From contig NZ_JAELYA010000009.1 in assembly GCF_017589465.1 (NCBI RefSeq), positions 1 to 64,000 on the forward strand: a stretch of DNA of 64,000 nt. Reading direction: 5' to 3'. Both the position numbers and the translations under genes were made by a program. Source of the DNA: Pseudomonas schmalbachii (lineage in GTDB: Bacteria > Pseudomonadota > Gammaproteobacteria > Pseudomonadales > Pseudomonadaceae). Positions 18,112 through 31,469 of this stretch are shown here, in pieces. The notes beneath the pieces were generated by a model. It saw only the letters and a list, made by a program, of their open reading frames with translations, did no database searches and was not told where the DNA came from. Each line of letters opens with the position of its first letter. The stretch's first letter is position 1.

Positions 18112-18128
18112 TCAGGCGGCCCCTGAGG
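18112..18128 (+). promoter_or_regulatory. Short leader hairpin upstream of rplM
   Basis: TCAGG and CCTGA form a 5-bp stem with a CGGCC loop, and the stem includes the start of the GAGG ribosome-binding region (18125-18128). Folding could mask that site. An L13 leader used in autogenous control is known in gammaproteobacteria; equivalence here is inferred. Confidence 0.4.
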
Positions 18129-18137
18129 CTATAAAGA

Positions 18138-18566
18138 ATGAAAACTTTTACCGCGAAACCGGAAACCGTTAAGCGCGACTGGTTCGTCATCGACGCTGCT
18201 GGTCAGACCCTGGGTCGTCTGGCTACTGAAATCGCTCGCCGTCTGCGTGGCAAGCACAAGCCCGAGTACACCCCGCACGTTGACACCGGCGACTACATCG
18301 TCGTCATCAACGCCGAGCAGGTGCGTGTAACTGGCGCCAAGGCTACCGACAAGATGTATTATCACCACTCGGGCTTCCCGGGCGGCATCAAGTCGATCAA
18401 CTTCGAGAAGCTGATCGCCAAGGCTCCTGAGCGCGTGATCGAGACTGCCGTCAAAGGCATGCTGCCGAAGAACCCGCTGGGTCGCGACATGTATCGCAAG
18501 CTGAAAGTGTACAAGGGTGCTGTTCACCCGCACACCGCTCAGCAGCCTCAAGAACTGAAGATTTAA
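18138..18566 (+). CDS. rplM: 50S ribosomal protein L13 (uL13)
   Basis: This 142-aa protein has the full L13 sequence pattern ([16 protein letters not shown] at the start, [10 protein letters not shown] near residue 112). It is an early-assembling large-subunit protein. It forms an operon with rpsI 14 bp downstream. Codon use is strongly biased, with preferred C- and U-ending codons, as expected for a highly expressed gene. Confidence 0.99.
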   Translation: MKTFTAKPETVKRDWFVIDAAGQTLGRLATEIARRLRGKHKPEYTPHVDTGDYIVVINAEQVRVTGAKATDKMYYHHSGFPGGIKSINFEKLIAKAPERVIETAVKGMLPKNPLGRDMYRKLKVYKGAVHPHTAQQPQELKI

Positions 18567-18580
18567 CGGGATAGCTAATT

Positions 18581-18973
18581 ATGTCGGCGACTCAAAATTA
18601 CGGCACTGGCCGTCGTAAGACTGCTACCGCTCGCGTCTTCCTGCGTCCGGGTACTGGCAAGATTTCCATCAACAACCGCAGCCTCGACCAGTTTTTCGGT
18701 CGTGAAACCGCTCGCATGGTTGTTCGTCAGCCTCTGGAACTGACCGAAACCGTCGAGAAGTTCGACGTGTACGTCACCGTCGTCGGTGGCGGTGTCAGCG
18801 GTCAGGCTGGTGCGATCCGTCACGGTATCACCCGTGCTCTGATCTCCTACGACGAGACCTTCCGCAGCTCGCTGCGCAAGGCCGGTTACGTCACTCGCGA
18901 TGCTCGCGAAGTTGAGCGTAAGAAAGTCGGTCTGCGCAAGGCGCGTAAGCGTCCGCAGTACTCCAAGCGTTAA
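18581..18973 (+). CDS. rpsI: 30S ribosomal protein S9 (uS9)
   Basis: This 130-aa protein has the conserved [15 protein letters not shown] start and the basic C-terminal tail [11 protein letters not shown], which reaches the P-site tRNA in the ribosome. It is the second gene of the rplM-rpsI operon and is followed directly by a strong intrinsic terminator. Confidence 0.99.
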   Translation: MSATQNYGTGRRKTATARVFLRPGTGKISINNRSLDQFFGRETARMVVRQPLELTETVEKFDVYVTVVGGGVSGQAGAIRHGITRALISYDETFRSSLRKAGYVTRDAREVERKKVGLRKARKRPQYSKR

Positions 18974-18989
18974 TTCGACGCTTCGAAAG

Positions 18990-19025
18990 AAACGCCCAGT
19001 TCCTTTTGGACTGGGCGTTTTTTTA
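18990..19025 (+). terminator. rplM-rpsI operon terminator
   Basis: AACGCCCAGTTCC-TTTT-GGACTGGGCGTT followed by seven T residues, 16 nt after the rpsI stop. Confidence 0.93.
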
Positions 19026-19164
19026 TGCGCAAAGTTTATTCGTGCGGCAAGGTGTCGCAGTTGTGAAAGTCCCGTCTGGCAAGGGCTTCAGCGCTTTTGT
19101 ATCGGGTTATTGCCTTGTCAGCACTGGGGGTTTTCTTTACCATTTGGCGAATTTTTTGCGCGGC

Positions 19165-19193
19165 TTGAAATTTTACTTAAAGGCTTGGATACA
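19165..19193 (+). promoter_or_regulatory. Possible petABC promoter
   Basis: TTGAAA (19165-19170) lies 17 bp before GATACA (19188-19193), about 30 bp ahead of petA. The -35 box is good and the -10 box weak. The surrounding 200-bp leader is AT-richer than the coding regions. Confidence 0.35.
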
Positions 19194-19223
19194 ACAGGCC
19201 TAAAGCTGATGGGAGACGACTGA

Positions 19224-19814
19224 ATGAGTAATGACGGCGTGAATGCAGGCCGGCGTCGCTTCCTCGTCGCGGCCACTTCTGTGGTCGGCGCGGCGGGAGC
19301 TGTCGGTGCTGCGGTTCCGTTCGTGGGGTCATGGTTCCCCAGTGCCAAGGCGAAGGCAGCTGGCGCGCCGGTGAAGGTGAACGTAGGCAAGATCGAGCCG
19401 GGCCAGCAGATCGTGGCCGAATGGCGCGGCAAGCCGGTATTCCTGGTGCACCGCACCAAGGAAATGCTGGATGCCCTGCCGGGCCTCGAAGGTCAACTGG
19501 CGGATCCGGAGTCCAAGGCATCGGACCAGCCGACCTATGTCGATCCCAAGCTGCGCTCCATCAAGCCGGAACTGGCCGTTATCGTCGGTATCTGCACCCA
19601 CCTGGGCTGCTCGCCGACTTTCCGTCCGGAAGTCGCTCCCGCTGACCTCGGTCCGGACTGGAAAGGTGGCTACTTCTGCCCGTGCCACGGTTCCCACTAC
19701 GACCTCGCCGGCCGCGTTTACAAGGGGCAGCCCGCTCCCATGAACCTGCCGATTCCGCCCTATGCGCTCGATGGAGATGTGTTGACCATCGGTGTGGACC
19801 AGGAGAAAGCCTGA
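19224..19814 (+). CDS. petA: Ubiquinol-cytochrome c reductase, Rieske iron-sulfur subunit
   Basis: This 196-aa subunit of the cytochrome bc1 complex accepts electrons from ubiquinol through a [2Fe-2S] cluster. The cluster motifs are CTHLGC (Cys124, His126, Cys129) and CPCHGS (Cys152, Cys154, His155). The N-terminus carries a twin-arginine signal (RRRFLVAA) that also acts as its membrane anchor. The stop codon overlaps the petB ATG by one base. Confidence 0.98.
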   Translation: MSNDGVNAGRRRFLVAATSVVGAAGAVGAAVPFVGSWFPSAKAKAAGAPVKVNVGKIEPGQQIVAEWRGKPVFLVHRTKEMLDALPGLEGQLADPESKASDQPTYVDPKLRSIKPELAVIVGICTHLGCSPTFRPEVAPADLGPDWKGGYFCPCHGSHYDLAGRVYKGQPAPMNLPIPPYALDGDVLTIGVDQEKA

Positions 19815-21025
19815 TGAACAAGTTCATGGCTTGGGTCGATGCCCGCTTCCCCGCCACCAAGATGTGGGAAGACCATCTGAGCAAGTACTACGCCCCGAAG
19901 AACTTCAACTTCTGGTACTTCTTCGGTTCCCTGGCGCTGCTCGTCCTGGTCAACCAGATCCTCACCGGTATCTGGCTGACCATGAGCTTCACTCCGTCCG
20001 CCGAAGAAGCCTTTGCCTCCGTCGAATACATCATGCGCGATGTGGACTACGGCTGGATCATCCGCTACATGCACTCCACCGGTGCGTCGGCGTTCTTCGT
20101 CGTGGTCTACCTGCACATGTTCCGCGGCCTGATGTATGGCTCCTACCAGAAGCCGCGCGAGCTGGTGTGGATCTTCGGCATGCTGATCTACCTCTGCCTG
20201 ATGGCTGAAGCCTTCATGGGCTATCTGCTGCCTTGGGGCCAGATGTCCTACTGGGGTGCCCAGGTGATCATCTCGCTGTTCGGCGCCATTCCGGTGGTCG
20301 GCGAGGATCTGGCCCAGTGGATCCGTGGTGACTTCCTGATTTCCGGTATCACCCTGAACCGCTTCTTCGCCTTGCACGTGATCGCCCTGCCGATCGTTCT
20401 GCTCGGCCTGGTCGTACTGCACATCCTGGCGCTTCACGAAGTCGGCTCGAACAACCCGGACGGCATCGACATCAAGAAGAAGAAAGACGAGAACGGTATT
20501 CCGCTGGATGGCATTGCCTTCCACCCGTACTACAGCGTGAAAGACCTCGTCGGCGTGGTGGTGTTCCTGTTCATCTTCTGCACCGTGATCTTCTTCTTCC
20601 CGGAGATGGGCGGATACTTCCTCGAGAAGCCGAACTTTGAAGTCGCCAACCAGTTCAAGACCCCTGAGCACATTGCACCGGTGTGGTACTTCACCCCGTT
20701 CTACGCAATCCTGCGTGCGGTTCCGGACAAGCTGATGGGTGTGATCGCGATGGGGGCGGCCATTGCTGTCCTGTTCGTCCTGCCGTGGCTTGACCGTAGC
20801 CCGGTTCGCTCGATGCGTTACAAGGGTTGGCTGAGCAAGATCTGGCTGGTGATTTTCGCGATTTCCTTCGTGATCCTCGGCTACTACGGCGCGCAGGCTC
20901 CGTCGCCGCTGGGCACCGCGCTCTCGCGTCTGTGCACCATCCTGTACTTCGCATACTTCATCCTGATGCCGTTCTACACCCGGATGGAGAAGACCAAACC
21001 GGTTCCGGAAAGGGTGACTGGCTGA
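19814..21025 (+). CDS. petB: Ubiquinol-cytochrome c reductase, cytochrome b
   Basis: This 403-aa inner-membrane subunit carries the two b hemes and both quinone sites. It has about eight transmembrane helices and the heme-ligand histidine pairs in helices B and D (for example MHSTGASAFF and LHVIALP). The Qo-site motif normally written PEWY reads PVWY here (residues 289-292). The true start (MNKFMAWVDARF) overlaps the petA stop by one base; a longer open frame lies inside petA. It overlaps petC by one base. Confidence 0.97.
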   Translation: MNKFMAWVDARFPATKMWEDHLSKYYAPKNFNFWYFFGSLALLVLVNQILTGIWLTMSFTPSAEEAFASVEYIMRDVDYGWIIRYMHSTGASAFFVVVYLHMFRGLMYGSYQKPRELVWIFGMLIYLCLMAEAFMGYLLPWGQMSYWGAQVIISLFGAIPVVGEDLAQWIRGDFLISGITLNRFFALHVIALPIVLLGLVVLHILALHEVGSNNPDGIDIKKKKDENGIPLDGIAFHPYYSVKDLVGVVVFLFIFCTVIFFFPEMGGYFLEKPNFEVANQFKTPEHIAPVWYFTPFYAILRAVPDKLMGVIAMGAAIAVLFVLPWLDRSPVRSMRYKGWLSKIWLVIFAISFVILGYYGAQAPSPLGTALSRLCTILYFAYFILMPFYTRMEKTKPVPERVTG

Positions 21026-21807
21026 TGAAAAAGCAATTTGCTGCACTGATCCTCGCTCTGCTGCCTGCCTTCGGCTTCGCCGCTGGTGGCCATGGAGTCG
21101 AACTGGATCACGTCGATATCGATCTGACCGACAAGGCCGCCATGCAGGATGGTGCGCGCACCTTCGCCAACTACTGCATGGGCTGCCACAGTGCCAAGTT
21201 CCAGCGCTACGAGCGTGTAGCAAGGGATCTGGGCATTCCGGAAGAGCTGATGATGAGCAAGCTGGTGTTCACCGGTGCGAAGATCGGCGATCACATGGAC
21301 ATCGGCATGAAGCCGGCTGATGCCAAGGTATGGTTCGGTGCTGCTCCGCCGGATCTGACCCTGGTGGCCCGTGTTCGTGGTTCTGACTGGCTCTACACCT
21401 ACCTGCGCTCCTTCTACGAGGACTCCAAGCGCCCGTGGGGTGTGAACAACAAGGTGTTCCCGAACGTCGGCATGCCGAACGTGCTGGTCAGCCTCCAGGG
21501 CCGTCAGGTCATCGGTTGCAAGCAGGTACAGATCGTCGAAGACGGCAAGAAGCAATTCGACCCTCTGACCGGTACTCCGCTGACTCACGAAGCCTGTGAC
21601 CAACTGACCGTCCTGCCGAAGACTGGCGCTCTGAACGAGGCCCAGTTCGACGAGAAGGTCAAGAACCTGGTTACCTTCCTGACTTATTCGGCTGATCCGA
21701 ACAAGCTCGAGGCTCGCCGCATCGGTACCTACGTCCTGCTCTATCTGGCTTTCTTCTTCGTATTCGCCTATCTGCTGAAGCGTGAATACTGGAAGGACGT
21801 GCATTAA
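21025..21807 (+). CDS. petC: Ubiquinol-cytochrome c reductase, cytochrome c1
   Basis: This 260-aa subunit starts with a Sec signal peptide ([20 protein letters not shown]) and has a covalent heme site CMGCH (residues 51-55). A C-terminal membrane anchor ([16 protein letters not shown]) ends in KREYWKDVH. The start overlaps the petB stop by one base. The protein passes electrons from the Rieske protein to soluble cytochromes c. It is the last gene of the petABC operon and is followed by a hairpin terminator. Confidence 0.98.
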   Translation: MKKQFAALILALLPAFGFAAGGHGVELDHVDIDLTDKAAMQDGARTFANYCMGCHSAKFQRYERVARDLGIPEELMMSKLVFTGAKIGDHMDIGMKPADAKVWFGAAPPDLTLVARVRGSDWLYTYLRSFYEDSKRPWGVNNKVFPNVGMPNVLVSLQGRQVIGCKQVQIVEDGKKQFDPLTGTPLTHEACDQLTVLPKTGALNEAQFDEKVKNLVTFLTYSADPNKLEARRIGTYVLLYLAFFFVFAYLLKREYWKDVH

Positions 21808-21824
21808 GCACTGCCAGCGTTGAA

Positions 21825-21855
21825 GCGCGCGCCCTACGGGGCGCGCGCGTCTTTC
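21825..21855 (+). terminator. petABC terminator
   Basis: A 10-bp GCGCGCGCCC/GGGCGCGCGC stem closes on a TACG tetraloop, and GTCTTTCT follows. It lies 17 nt after petC and before sspA, which may have its own transcription start or be read through. Confidence 0.65.
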
Positions 21856-21890
21856 TACCTCCCAAAAGTCGCACTGCGAGGAGGCGCGGC

Positions 21891-22517
21891 ATGGCCGCAG
21901 TCAACAAGCTAACCTGCTACTCCGATCCCTCCGATCACTACAGCCATCGCGTGCGTCTGGTCCTGGCCGAGAAAAACGTCGTTGCCGAAATCATCGATGT
22001 CGAAGCCGGCCGTTGCCCGCCAAAGCTGGCGGAGGTCAACCCATACGGCAGCGTGCCGACCCTGGTCGACCGTGATCTGGCGTTGTACGAATCCACGGTG
22101 GTCATGGAGTACCTGGATGAGCGCTATCCACATCCGCCGCTGCTGCCGGTCTATCCGGTTGCGCGGGCCAACAGCCGCTTGCTGATGCACCGTATCCAGC
22201 GCGACTGGTGCGCGCTGGTCGATCGCATCCTGGACGCTCGTCTGAAGGATGCGGAGCGAGCCTTGGCGCGAAAGGAACTGCGTGAGAGTCTGACAGGGGT
22301 TTCGCCCCTGTTTGCCGAAAAGCCGTACTTCCTCAGTGAGGAGTTGAGCCTGGTGGATTGCTGCCTGCTGCCGATCCTCTGGCGCTTGCCGGTGCTGGGA
22401 ATCGAGTTGCCGCGGCAGGCCAAGCCGTTGCTCGACTACATGGAAAGGCAGTTCGCTCGTGAAGAGTTCCGGGCCAGCCTGTCTTCCGCTGAGCGTGATA
22501 TGCGCCAAGGAGCCTGA
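21891..22517 (+). CDS. sspA: Stringent starvation protein A
   Basis: This 208-aa protein has a glutathione-S-transferase fold (thioredoxin-like N-terminal domain, then an all-helical domain) but is an RNA-polymerase-associated regulator rather than an enzyme. The N-terminal segment [19 protein letters not shown] and the [20 protein letters not shown] block are typical of SspA. A GAGGAGGCG site precedes the ATG. Its stop overlaps the sspB start by one base (TGATG). Confidence 0.96.
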   Translation: MAAVNKLTCYSDPSDHYSHRVRLVLAEKNVVAEIIDVEAGRCPPKLAEVNPYGSVPTLVDRDLALYESTVVMEYLDERYPHPPLLPVYPVARANSRLLMHRIQRDWCALVDRILDARLKDAERALARKELRESLTGVSPLFAEKPYFLSEELSLVDCCLLPILWRLPVLGIELPRQAKPLLDYMERQFAREEFRASLSSAERDMRQGA

Positions 22518-22921
22518 TGATGAACTCCAGTCGTCCCTATCTCGTACGGGCTCTCTATGAGTGGATCGTGGACAATGGCTGCACGCCGCATATTCTGGTG
22601 AACGCCGACTATCCGGGGGTGCGCGTGCCGCCGGGGTATGCGAGCGATGGGCAGATCGTGCTGAATGTCTCGCCGACAGCGGTGCGTCACCTGCAGATGG
22701 ATAACGAGGCGGTCAGTTTCGAGGGGCGTTTCGGCGGGGTTGCACAGTCCCTGTACATCCCATCCCAGGCTGTCATGGCCGTGTATGCGCGGGAAAACGG
22801 CCAGGGTATGGTCTTCGATCTGGAACCGCCGGTGCCGACGGATGATGACCTGTCGGATGACGGCCCTTCCGACGAACCGCCACGCCCAAGTGGGCGGCCC
22901 AGCCTGAAAGTGGTCAAGTAA
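22517..22921 (+). CDS. sspB: ClpXP protease specificity-enhancing factor SspB
   Basis: This 134-aa adaptor delivers ssrA-tagged proteins to ClpXP. The folded substrate-binding domain covers about residues 1-105 (SRPYLVRALYEWIVDNG at the start). A flexible acidic linker and a conserved C-terminal ClpX-binding tail (PSLKVVK) follow. It is translationally coupled to sspA. Confidence 0.96.
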   Translation: MMNSSRPYLVRALYEWIVDNGCTPHILVNADYPGVRVPPGYASDGQIVLNVSPTAVRHLQMDNEAVSFEGRFGGVAQSLYIPSQAVMAVYARENGQGMVFDLEPPVPTDDDLSDDGPSDEPPRPSGRPSLKVVK

Positions 22922-22923
22922 TG

Positions 22924-22951
22924 AAAAAGGCGATCCGAGGATCGCCTTTTT
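22924..22951. terminator. Terminator between sspB and dolP
   Basis: AAAAAGGCGATCC-GA-GGATCGCCTTTTT is a perfect symmetrical hairpin that can act on both strands. Confidence 0.92.
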
Positions 22952-22968
22952 CATGTCTGTCATTCCGC

Positions 22969-24539
<1,571 letters not shown>

Positions 24540-24543
<4 letters not shown>

Positions 24544-26354
24544 ATTCCGCTGTTCCCCAGGGGCTGGGCTTCGCCGTTGCGGAATTCCGCCCATGGCAGG
24601 CGGCGCTCGATGCGCTGGCTGGGGTTGAGGCTGAGGGTGCCGCTGAGGCCATCGAGGCTCATGCTCGGCACGGCCTTGAGCTCAGGCAGGCGCGGCGCCA
24701 GGCGGTAGGCATCGGCGCCCATCGCATACAGGCGGCCGAGGCTGCCGGCGGCCTGGGGCCACTGGGCGGTGACCTGGCGGCGCAGCGGGTCGTTGGGTTG
24801 CAGCAGCCAGGGGGTCTCGCAGAAGCGGATACCGTTCAGGTCCTGGTCCAGGGCCGGATTGCTGGCGCCGGCATAGAGATTGGATGTTGCATAGACCGGC
24901 AGGTCGCCCGCGTACTGGAAGGCCAGGGTCGGCTTGATCTGGCGCGCCTGTTGCGGGGTGGCGGCGAGGAACATGAAGTCGATGTCCTGGCGGCGCGACG
25001 GCTGCGTGTCGACGCTGCTGCCCAGCACGCCTTCCAGGCGCTTGGCGCGGGTTTCGCTCTGGCGCAGTTGCAGCAGATCGGCAATCTGTTGAGCCATTTG
25101 TACTGGCTGGTCGACATGCTCCGCGGCGATCAGTGTGCCGCCGGCGGCCTGCCAGTTGCGGCTGAATGCGGCCAGAACCCGGTCGCCCCATTCGCCACGG
25201 GGGACGAGAGCCACGGCTCGGCGCATGCCGTCGTTCCATGCGCGGTTGGCTACTTCACGCGCCTCGTCTTCAGCCGACAGGCCGAACTGGAACAGCTGCG
25301 CGGGGCCTTCCTGGTTGCCGTCGCTGTAGTTCAGGGCAAGGGTGGTGATCGGCAATTGCTGCTGGCCGCTCAACTGCTTCACCAGCGGTTTCTCCAGCGG
25401 GCCGACGACCAGTTGCACGCCATCGGATTGCGCCTGGCGATAGAACTCATCCAGCGAGTTCAGGCGGCTGCTGTCGTACAGCTTGATTGCCGGCAGCGAA
25501 TGGCCGGACTGCTGTGCCTGGTAGTGCGCGGCGAGGAAGCCATCCTGCAGTGCGCGTGCCACTCCTGCGAGCCTGCCTTGCTGGGGAAGCAGCAGGGCGA
25601 TCTTGTTCAGGGGCTGGGCGGCCAGGGACTTGAGCTTTTCCAGGGATTCCGGAAGTTGTTTGGCGGCAGGGTGGTCGGGGTGGCTTTTGCGCCAGGCCTC
25701 GATGTTGGTCTGCTGCTCGGCCAGGGTGGATGAGGTTTTGGTGATGCGGGCAAGCTCCAGCCAGCCGCTCAGGTCGCCTTCATTCTCGCTGGTCTGCAAC
25801 TGGCTGACCGGGAGGCTGGATACCAGCGACCAGATCGCCTCGTGGTTTTTCTGGCCTGCGTCCTTGTTCAGCAGCGGGTCGATGAAGACGCGTTCGCGGG
25901 CGGCGGCCAGGGTTTGTCCATCCGCAGCCAGGGCCTGGGACTTGACCAGGCCGCTGCGGGCCTGCTGTTCGACGGGCAGTTCGCCAAGGCGTTCGAAACT
26001 CGGATGCCCCAGTGCCTGCAGTGCAGCCTTGGGCTTGTTGCGAGCCAGCGCCAGTTGCGCATTGAGCGTGCTGGCGAAGATCTGCTGCGCAGGCTTCAGA
26101 GTGTCGATCGGAACCTGCTCGAGGATCTGCATTGCACGGCCAAGATCCTGCTGCTGGTAGGCGAGGTCCGCTGCGGAAAGCCTGAGCAGGACGGCTTCTT
26201 CCGGCTTCGCGGTGGCGGCCTGCTGCAGCAGTTGCTCGACGGTTGCATCCGGGGTGCGTGGAAGCTCGCCCAGGCTGCTGGACGGCGAACTGGCGCAGGC
26301 GGTGAGTAGGCCAGCCAGGAACAGGGCGGAAAGTGGGCGCAAGCAAGCGATCAT
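24540..26354 (-). CDS. lpoA: LpoA, lipoprotein activator of penicillin-binding protein 1a
   Basis: This outer-membrane lipoprotein of 604 aa has a signal ending in LLTACASS. The N-terminal half is TPR-like helical sequence (about residues 30-250). The C-terminal half has a periplasmic-binding-protein fold (from about 255, starting KIALLLPQQGRLAGVARAL). LpoA reaches through the periplasm to stimulate the class A peptidoglycan synthase. The start MIACLRPL at 26354 has a GAGAAG site; an upstream ATG at 26375 would add seven residues without a good site. It is divergent from rsmI. Confidence 0.93.
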
Positions 26355-26481
26355 TTCGGGCTTCTCATGACGCATTCAAAAGAGTCGCCAATTGTACCCA
26401 AGCGTGCTCTTTGCTGCGATGGCGAGCCTGTGAATATGGCTACAATACGCCCCTTGATCTTTTCTCTTGCGAGGTATCGGC

Positions 26482-27330
26482 GTGTCTTTCGGCACTCTAT
26501 TCGTGGTCGCTACGCCTATTGGCAACCTGGATGACATCAGCGCGCGCGCCCTGAAGGTGCTGCGCGAGGTGGCTCTGGTGGCGGCCGAAGATACCCGCCA
26601 TTCCGTGCGTCTGCTGCAGCACTTCGGGATAGATACGCCCCTGGCGCCTTGCCACGAGCACAACGAGCGTGAGCAGGGCGGGCGCTTTCTCGACCGGCTG
26701 CAGGCCGGTGAAGATGTCGCATTGATCTCCGATGCGGGGACGCCGCTGATTTCCGACCCCGGCTATCACCTGGTGCGCCAGGCACGTGCTGCCGGCATTC
26801 CGGTGGTTCCGGTGCCCGGCGCCTGTGCGGTGATCGCCGCATTGTCGGCGGCTGGCCTGCCGTCCGATCGTTTCGTGTTCGAAGGATTCCTGCCGGCCAG
26901 GACGGCAGGACGGCGTGCCCGTCTCGAGGCCTTGCGGGAAGAACCGCGGACCCTGATCTTTTATGAGGCGCCGCACCGGCTGCTGGAATGTCTGCAGGAT
27001 ATGGCTGACGTATTCGGCGAGCAGCGGGATGCGCTGTTGGCCCGTGAGCTGACGAAAACCTTCGAGACCCTCAAGGGCTTGCCGGTTGGCGAGCTGCGTG
27101 ACTGGGTGGCGGCGGACAGCAATCAGCAGCGCGGCGAGTGCGTGATCCTGGTGGCGGGCTGGCAGGCGCCGGAGGGCGACGATGCGATCGGTGCCGAGGC
27201 GTTGCGGGTGCTCGATCTGCTGCTGGCCGAGTTGCCGTTGAAGCGGGCTGCGGCACTGGCGGCGGAGATCACCGGGGTGCGCAAGAACCTGCTGTATCAG
27301 GCAGCGCTGGAGCGCCAGGGCAAGGCCTGA
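26482..27330 (+). CDS. rsmI: 16S rRNA 2'-O-methyltransferase RsmI (C1402)
   Basis: This 282-aa SAM-dependent methyltransferase is of the tetrapyrrole-methylase fold. It has the conserved [15 protein letters not shown] start, the AEDTRHS segment and [17 protein letters not shown]. It methylates the ribose of C1402 in 16S rRNA. GTG at 26482 is chosen because GAGGT lies 6 nt upstream; a TTG at 26467 would add five residues. It is divergent from lpoA and lies just upstream of rnpB, as in many gammaproteobacteria. Confidence 0.95.
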   Translation: MSFGTLFVVATPIGNLDDISARALKVLREVALVAAEDTRHSVRLLQHFGIDTPLAPCHEHNEREQGGRFLDRLQAGEDVALISDAGTPLISDPGYHLVRQARAAGIPVVPVPGACAVIAALSAAGLPSDRFVFEGFLPARTAGRRARLEALREEPRTLIFYEAPHRLLECLQDMADVFGEQRDALLARELTKTFETLKGLPVGELRDWVAADSNQQRGECVILVAGWQAPEGDDAIGAEALRVLDLLLAELPLKRAAALAAEITGVRKNLLYQAALERQGKA

Positions 27331-27367
27331 CTTGTTCTTCGGGCTCTCAGCCGCTAACCTTTGCGGC

Positions 27368-27724
27368 GGAGAGTCGATTGGACAGTCGCTGTTCCGTGGT
27401 GTTCCATCACGGGGTGGAGGAAAGTCCGGGCTCCATAGGGCAGAGTGCCAGGTAACGCCTGGGGGGCGCGAGCCTACGGAAAGTGCCACAGAAAATAACC
27501 GCCTAAGCGCAACAGCGCCGGTAAGGGTGAAAAGGTGCGGTAAGAGCGCACCGCACGGCTGGCAACAGTGCGTGGCTAGGTAAACCCCACTCGGAGCAAG
27601 ACCAAATAGGAATCCATTGGCGCGGCCCGCGCTGGATTCGGGTAGGTCGCTTGAGGCGTGCAGTGATGTACGTCCCAGAGGAATGGCTGTCCTCGACAGA
27701 ACCCGGCTTATAGATCGACTCTCC
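27368..27724 (+). ncRNA. rnpB: RNase P RNA (M1-type, class A)
   Basis: Terminal helix P1 is visible: GGAGAGTCGAT at the start pairs with ATCGACTCTCC at the end. Conserved blocks include GAGGAAAGTCCGGGCTCC (27416-27433), CAGAAAATAACCGCC, GGTAAGGGTGAAAAGGTG and the 3' AGAACCCGGCTTATAG. The length of about 357 nt is normal. The RNA is the catalytic part of the tRNA 5'-maturation enzyme. Short open frames across it are not genes. Confidence 0.97.
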
Positions 27725-27805
27725 CTGTTTTCTCCACTTCTTCCCACTATGACCATTTGTCGCTCGATGGAAGGGGTGGAAAACTTAACAAAGTACTTTA
27801 AGTGC

Positions 27806-27837
27806 AAAGCCCAGTGTTTTGAAAACACTGGGCTTTT
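27806..27837 (+). terminator. Terminator downstream of rnpB
   Basis: AAAGCCCAGTGTTTT-GAAAACACTGGGCTTTT is a perfect hairpin with a T tract, about 80 nt after the rnpB 3' end. Confidence 0.88.
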
Positions 27838-27927
27838 GTCTTTTCTGGTGGTGCAAACAGCACCTTCCTGTCTCGAAAAAGTGCGCTAAATCTCCGTCCT
27901 GTAAGGATTTTTCCCCCTGGCCTCGCC

Positions 27928-27957
27928 TTGACGGTGGGGTCCGCGCATTTCTATAGT
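27928..27957 (+). promoter_or_regulatory. Promoter of the dcw cluster (mraZ promoter)
   Basis: TTGACG (27928-27933) and TATAGT (27952-27957) are separated by 18 bp, with the start point expected near 27964, about 70 bp before mraZ. It is the only strong promoter-like pair seen at the head of the cluster. Confidence 0.7.
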
Positions 27958-27964
27958 GTGCGCG

Positions 27965-27991
27965 AGTGGTAGAAAGTGGGTAAAAGTGGGA
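27965..27991 (+). promoter_or_regulatory. MraZ operator, three direct repeats
   Basis: AGTGG(T/G) occurs three times at exactly 10-bp spacing (TGG at 27967, 27977 and 27987), just downstream of the -10 box. MraZ is known in E. coli to bind TGGGN repeats separated by 5 bp at this position, giving autorepression of the dcw cluster. Confidence 0.75.
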
Positions 27992-28031
27992 TCAATAGGC
28001 AAGGAAAGCCAACCACAGGGGAAGCGCTGAC

Positions 28032-28487
28032 GTGTTTCGCGGAGCCAACGCCATCAGTCTCGACGCCAAGGGACGTCTTGCGGTACCCAGCCGGTATCGT
28101 GACGAGCTCATGGCGTGCTGTGACGGCCGGCTCATCGTGACCATCGATGCGGCAGATCCTTGCCTGACCATTTATCCCCTGCCCGAATGGGAAAACGTCG
28201 AAGCCAAGCTGCGCCAACTGCCCTCGCTGCAAGAGGCTACCCGGCGCCTGCAGCGTTTGCTGATCGGTAATGCCGTAGATCTGGAGCTGGACGCCAACGG
28301 GCGTTTCCTGGTGCCGCCGCGCCTGCGCGAGTACGCCCGCCTCGACAAGCGGGTGATGCTGGTCGGCCAGCTCACCAAGTTCCAGTTGTGGGATGAAGAT
28401 GCATGGAATGCGGTTGCCGAGGAAGACCTCGCAGCCATCAAACAGCCCGGCGGCGTGCCGGATGAACTACGCGACCTGATTTTGTGA
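28032..28487 (+). CDS. mraZ: Transcriptional regulator MraZ
   Basis: This 151-aa protein has two SpoVT-AbrB/MraZ domains, each with a DxKGR-type motif ([30 protein letters not shown]). It assembles into a ring and represses its own promoter, where three matching operator repeats are present. It starts with GTG at 28032 and overlaps rsmH by 4 nt. Confidence 0.96.
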   Translation: MFRGANAISLDAKGRLAVPSRYRDELMACCDGRLIVTIDAADPCLTIYPLPEWENVEAKLRQLPSLQEATRRLQRLLIGNAVDLELDANGRFLVPPRLREYARLDKRVMLVGQLTKFQLWDEDAWNAVAEEDLAAIKQPGGVPDELRDLIL

Positions 28488-29433
28488 GCCTGCCCGTGAC
28501 CGCTACCTATCAACACATCACCGTCTTGCTCGAGGAAGCCGTCGAAGCACTGGCTCCCAAGGCTGGCGGCTGCTATGTGGATGGTACCTTCGGCAGAGGA
28601 GGGCATAGTCGCGCCTTGCTTGGGCGGTTGGACCCGGGCGGGCGACTGCTCGGGTTCGACAAGGATCCCCAGGCGATCGCCACCGGGGAGGCGCTGGCGG
28701 CCGAAGACGGCCGCTTCGTCATTGTGCAACGGTCGTTTGCCGAGATGGGCGACGAACTGGTAGCGCGCGGCCTGCAGGGGCAGATTGCCGGCGTGCTGCT
28801 GGACTTGGGCGTGTCGTCTCCGCAGCTGGACGACCCCGAGCGTGGCTTCAGTTTCCTCAACGACGGTCCTCTGGACATGCGCATGGACCCGTCGCGCGGT
28901 GTCAGTGCAGCCGAGTGGATAGCCACTGCCGCCGAAGACGAAATCGCCCGCGTATTCAAGGAATATGGCGAGGAACGCTTCGCCAGGCGTATGGCGCGCG
29001 CCATCGTGCAGCGTCGTGCGGAGAAACCTTTCGAGCGTACCGCCGACCTGGCAGCCGTGATCACCGAGGCCAATCCGGCCTGGGAAAAGGGAAAGAACCC
29101 GGCAACTCGCGCCTTCCAGGGGCTGCGCATTCATGTCAACAACGAACTGGGCGATCTCGAGCGCGGCCTGGACGCCGCCCTGGAAGGCCTGGAAGTCGGC
29201 GGCCGGCTGGTGGTGATCAGCTTCCACTCGCTGGAAGACCGCATCGTCAAACAGTTCATGCGCAAGCATGCGAAAGGCGAGGCCGACAACCTGCCGCGTG
29301 ACCTGCCGATCCGCGCCAAGGTATTCGAACCGCGCCTGAAGCTGCTCGGCAAGCCGCAGTACGCCTCGGATGCGGAACTCAAGGCCAACCCGCGCTCGCG
29401 CAGCGCGGTCATGCGTGTGGCGGAGAAGCTGAG

Positions 29434-29437
<4 letters not shown>
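28484..29437 (+). CDS. rsmH: 16S rRNA m4C1402 methyltransferase RsmH
   Basis: This 317-aa enzyme N4-methylates C1402 of 16S rRNA, the same nucleotide whose ribose is modified by the RsmI encoded 1.2 kb upstream. The SAM-binding motif [10 protein letters not shown] and the catalytic-region segment [12 protein letters not shown] are intact. It starts at GTG 28484, overlapping the mraZ stop; a second GTG at 28496 is possible. It overlaps ftsL by 4 nt. Confidence 0.97.

Positions 29438-31468
<2,031 letters not shown>

Positions 31469-31469
<1 letters not shown>

Noticed and set aside
27389-27889. Short open frames across rnpB
   Set aside because: They lie on the RNase P RNA and its flank and have no coding character.
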